From Ricinus communis (Eukaryota > Streptophyta > Magnoliopsida > Malpighiales > Euphorbiaceae), in NCBI RefSeq assembly GCF_019578655.1, contig NC_063258.1, positions 27,594,802 through 27,658,801 on the forward strand: 64,000 nt of DNA, given 5' to 3'. The position numbers and the translations under genes were made by a program. The notes under the pieces were generated by a model. It did not search any database and was not told the DNA's origin. It worked only from the letters and a program-made list of their open reading frames with translations. Within the stretch, counting starts at the first letter, position 1; each line of letters opens with the position of its first letter. Positions 60,554-64,000 of this stretch are shown one piece after another.

Positions 60554-62140
60554 CTAAGCCTCCATGACGCAAATTAATCTCTGCTCCTTTTCGCCCTCAC
60601 TTTGGCCAACTAAAATTCTATTATTGTCGTAGTCATTATGCGTTAGCAACTGAGCTCTTTTAGCTTCCAGGTCCCAGTCAGTAGATCCCACAACGTAGAA
60701 CATGAGTCCAGCGCAACAAACCTGAGCTGATAACAGCCCGAGCCATAGACCACAAAACCCAACACCAACCCAGAACCCAAGTCCAATGGCTACTGGCATT
60801 CCCACCAAATAAAATGCACCAAGGTTGACGTTAGCTGCACTGGAGGGTCGTGCACTTCCTCTTAAGACTCCACACCCAACCGTCTGCGGACAGTTGCCGA
60901 GTTCACATAATCCTAGTATTGGTAAAGCAGCTGTTGTCAGCCGTAGAATCTCCGCATCACTAGTGAACATTTGGCCCCATTTATCCTTCATTCCTGATGC
61001 AAACATTGATGCTATTACACCTATCACGGCTGATATAAACACCGCCACCACAGTGGATAATTTTGCCTTATGAGGACGGTTTGCCCCAAGTTCATTACCC
61101 ACCCGGGTAGAAACAGCAAACCCAAGAGAACTAGGAAAAATATAAATCAACGACGTCGTTTGTATCAAGATACCCATTGAAGCAACTGTTGACTTGGGAT
61201 TCACTAGAAGTCCACATAAAATAATCATGATCTCATACCACCACCACTCTAAACAAACTGATACGCAACTTGGCGCCGCTAGTTGTATCAGCGGCTTCCA
61301 CCCCGTGAAACATTCTCGGCTCGGCTTAGTCCATGTTGGCTCGTACAAACCAGAAGCCCATACATAAGAGACTAAGGACAAGAGTACAAAAAAGTTGGAA
61401 GCGGCGGCTGCGGCTGCTATGCCAGCAACCCCGAGCTTTAAGTGATTGACAAGTAAGAGATTAATAGGTAAATGAAGAATAGTTCCAGCGAGAGATGCTA
61501 ATGTTAGAGGGTGGGTGATACCTTGAGCACGAAGGTAAATGCGGATTGGGTGGATGAAAGAGTTGGTTAAAAGGTCAGGTAAAGAGAAGAGTAAATAAGT
61601 GTGAGCAAGACTTGTGATGTTAGGATCTTGATGAAGATAGACAAGGATTTTAGACATGTTAATCCAAAGTAGAAAAATGGGTATTGATGAAACTAAAAGA
61701 AAAATCACGCAACGATGAAGGGTTACGGACAGAAGCTTTGGACGTTGAGCGCCAAAAGCTTGAGAACAGAGAGGCTCCATTCCTAGAGCTAGACCTGAAA
61801 GAACAGAATAACCTGTAATGTTAGCAAAGGCAATGGCAAGAGAACCAGCAGCAAGCTCTAGGTCACCGAGATGGCCTAAGAAGAGCATGGAGACAATGGA
61901 GCGGGAGTAGAGAATGAGGGCTGTTAGAACTATAGGAAAAGCCAGTTTGAAGAGTGATTTTGTCTCTGAGATTATCTCTGAAACAGAAGGATATATTTCC
62001 TGCGGCGGTGGTGCTTTAATTGTGACATTCTTTAGGTCTTTTATGGTGGTGGGCAGTGATAAAAGATTCAAGTAAAGATGACCACTCTCTGACGGTTTCT
62101 CTATCACAACATAGCTAGCACTGGTGTCTGGATTACACAT
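60554..62140 (-). CDS. MATE efflux transporter (DETOXIFICATION, clade IV type)
   Basis: An intronless frame encoding 528 residues from MCNPDTSASYVV. It is a multi-pass membrane protein with about 12 helices in two MatE halves. Diagnostic segments: SIVSMLFLGHLGDLELAAGS, GMEPLCSQAFGA, RIYLRAQGITHP, SCVSVCLEWWWYEIMIILCG, NPKSTVASMGILIQTT, RVGNELGA and ELGNCPQTVGCGVLRG. These fit the DTX48-56 group (including ADP1, BCD1 and RHC1 in Arabidopsis), proton-driven exporters in plasma or endomembranes linked to organ growth, iron and stomatal responses. The exact substrate cannot be read. I chose the ATG at 62140 since family members start MCN; an in-frame ATG at 62215 would add 25 residues (MKKEEKIICYRLIEIRK) and cannot be ruled out. 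No lesion. Confidence 0.93.
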   Translation of the reverse strand: MCNPDTSASYVVIEKPSESGHLYLNLLSLPTTIKDLKNVTIKAPPPQEIYPSVSEIISETKSLFKLAFPIVLTALILYSRSIVSMLFLGHLGDLELAAGSLAIAFANITGYSVLSGLALGMEPLCSQAFGAQRPKLLSVTLHRCVIFLLVSSIPIFLLWINMSKILVYLHQDPNITSLAHTYLLFSLPDLLTNSFIHPIRIYLRAQGITHPLTLASLAGTILHLPINLLLVNHLKLGVAGIAAAAAASNFFVLLSLVSYVWASGLYEPTWTKPSRECFTGWKPLIQLAAPSCVSVCLEWWWYEIMIILCGLLVNPKSTVASMGILIQTTSLIYIFPSSLGFAVSTRVGNELGANRPHKAKLSTVVAVFISAVIGVIASMFASGMKDKWGQMFTSDAEILRLTTAALPILGLCELGNCPQTVGCGVLRGSARPSSAANVNLGAFYLVGMPVAIGLGFWVGVGFCGLWLGLLSAQVCCAGLMFYVVGSTDWDLEAKRAQLLTHNDYDNNRILVGQSEGEKEQRLICVMEA

Positions 62141-62357
62141 AATTAAGTTTCCTTTAGACGATGGCTTTCGAATCTCGATCAACCTATAGCAAATAATTTT
62201 CTCTTCTTTCTTCAATCCCGAGAGATACTCTCATCAAGAGCACTCATACACTGTATAAAAATGGAAGTTAAGCTTCAAGGCGAAGGATAGAAGATAGATA
62301 GAGATGAAGATGTTTTTGTTTTGCAAAAGATTGCCGAGAAGAGATATGCAAAATGGG

Positions 62358-62366
62358 TATAAATAG
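62358..62366 (-). promoter_or_regulatory. possible TATA box of the MATE gene
   Basis: The minus strand reads CTCTATTTATACCC about 220 nt upstream of the chosen ATG. TATTTATA is a weaker TATA variant. Confidence 0.4.
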
Positions 62367-62399
62367 AGGAGTGAAGATGGAATTTAATGTGCTTATTCT

Positions 62400-64000
62400 C
62401 TGTTTCTTCTTTTTTTTTTTCCTTATTTTTCTGAAGCAGTTTTTACTTTTATATATTTATTTACATAACCGTAAACAAATGACTTTCTACTATTTTATTT
62501 TATTACTTAAGATTTGATATATATATATATATATATTATAATTAAAAGAATGTAATATATATATATATATAATTATTTACCAATTTAATATTCAGATAGA
62601 GTTTTCCTTCAAGTTTTGATGCTCCTGTTATGAAGCTTATTATGTCTGAATATTCTGCTTTGCTTTAATAAATATTTTTCTGGTTTTTTGTTTTTTAAAG
62701 AAAAAGGAAAGGGACGTCAGATTGTCAGAGTAATGAAAAGAGGTTCAATTTCCCATATAAGTAAATTAAAATTTATTTACACTATTACAATAAGTTGTGA
62801 AGCCATATAGCTACCTAATGCATGTTTACCATTTTAGCACCTTTCCTTCCTATCTTTTGTGCCCCACTCAGACCAGAAGTCATTATGCCTTAACCAATTT
62901 GACGAAATTTCGGGTCATCTAATATAAGCCTTAATTAAGGTATGTATTAAACGAAACTTTTTTGTTTTTAATTACAGCGCCTTATTCATTAAAAATGGAA
63001 CGTCTCATCTGTTTCTCAATTCATCATACACTTTCAGGGTCACTATTTATAGCAAGCTTATCATTTTCTTTTTAAGAAAATAATTATCTAATTTTTAATT
63101 TATTACAATATTACGTAAGTAAAAAGTCCAAATTTAGTAAATTGATGTTGTTTTTTTCTTTTTCTTTTTTAATCAAGTAAAAATTTAAAATAATATAATC
63201 GTATTAGATTTTTTATGAGTTTAAAAAGTCACAATCGGTATAGTGTTTTAATTCTTCTTTGAATACTTTTTATGTGTTTATTTGATAGAAAGATTAGAGA
63301 ATTTAGATTAAATTTATATACAAAGTTTATTATTTGAAAATTTACATAAAAAGATTTTAGTATGTAAGAATTTATATGATTTTATATAAAAATTACATAT
63401 TAAGATTTTTTTTATATATATTTCACTAAGATTCTTTTATATATTTCAGATACGATCTAATTGTTTTATACTTCTTTTATATAAACTGATATTGATTTAT
63501 TAAGAAAAATAAAAAAAGTGGAACATGTCTTAAATTTTATAATTAATTTAATCTATGTGACTCATTTAATGATTGATATAATAGATTTAAAATAGAGAAA
63601 TATTCTTCAATATTATATAAATTTTTTAACTCATATATATATATATATGTATTTGAAAGGAAACAATATCATTAAACCAGGAAATCAAAATGAAGTAACT
63701 CTTTACATTTACTTCTAGAGTAGTTTTGTTGCTATAATTCATTCAAATCTTTTATATTTTTTGTAACTTTTTTCACATTCTTCAACTATAATTCCTCTCC
63801 AATATTGTTGGTCCAAGCAGCTCGACCCCTCCAAATCCTATCAAATCGAATGTTCATCATTTCCTCAATCTTTGTTTATTTATTGCATATAACAACACGA
63901 TTCTGAAATCAAACTTTTTGTTACCTTTTTTTGGTTTTATTTTTATTTTTTCTCAATAGTTAATCATGTATAGTTGACTCCACCCTTACAAATATTGATA
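62400..64000. other. upstream and intergenic DNA to the right edge
   Basis: AT-rich with TA runs near 62517-62537 and 63631-63648. No gene or RNA is recognised. Confidence 0.4.

Noticed and set aside
1..64000. tRNA, rRNA or snoRNA genes
   Set aside because: Scanning for the TTCGAAT/TTCAAAT box-B context and typical rRNA motifs gave no cloverleaf-compatible candidate; a dedicated tRNA search would settle it.

Overview
The window is nuclear DNA of a flowering plant, almost certainly a eudicot. It is AT-rich, its genes have short GT-AG exons, and it holds plant-specific families (clade-A-like PP2C, IQD protein, cytokinin-type HPt, clade-IV MATE) plus plant transposons and an integrated pararetrovirus. 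Euphorbiaceae or a related Malpighiales family (castor bean or a relative) is my guess from overall look only. No bacterial signals, tRNA, rRNA or CRISPR were seen.

Layout. The left edge carries the last exon of an NADP-malic enzyme gene (64-152, +). A decayed arginyl-tRNA synthetase fragment lies at 2954-3258. An 11-exon 2-oxoglutarate/Fe(II) dioxygenase gene lies on the minus strand (4260-7600) and could be assembled exon by exon into a 340-residue protein. Two paralogous small RING-H2 genes (11956-12285 and 17584-17913, both minus) are separated by repeat-rich DNA. From about 20.3 to 26.6 kb is a broken, minus-strand endogenous caulimovirid: movement protein, capsid region with CCHC knuckle, aspartic protease, reverse transcriptase with YIDD, RNase H, a downstream ORF, and a promoter-like region, with no integrase and no LTRs.

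The right half holds a four-exon PP2C gene with G-box/ABRE sites upstream (30349-34304, +), a six-exon HPt gene whose phosphorylatable His is replaced by Asn (36972-38082, +; the AHP6 type of pseudo-HPt), an IQ67-domain protein gene (41172-42732, -), and an intronless MATE/DETOXIFICATION transporter gene (60554-62140, -).

The most unusual region is 50.6-60.2 kb. Four related non-coding units and a trailing block are arranged A-C-E1 then B-D-E2, which reads as a segmental tandem duplication of an already duplicated unit. Units C and D can fold into similar miRNA-like hairpins, best on the minus strand. Between the two halves sits a complete Mutator-like element (54342-55411) with about 255-bp inverted ends and a perfect 9-bp target duplication. 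It carries a germin-like gene fragment with one visible stop codon, so it is a Pack-MULE. Other mobile DNA includes a hAT-type MITE (35281-35908) with a near-perfect 8-bp target duplication and a related unfilled site nearby, Helitron-like termini at three places, and a long-TIR MITE near 15 kb.

The genes do not form an operon or an evident pathway. Two relate to hormone signalling (PP2C for abscisic acid, pseudo-HPt for cytokinin), but their proximity may be chance.
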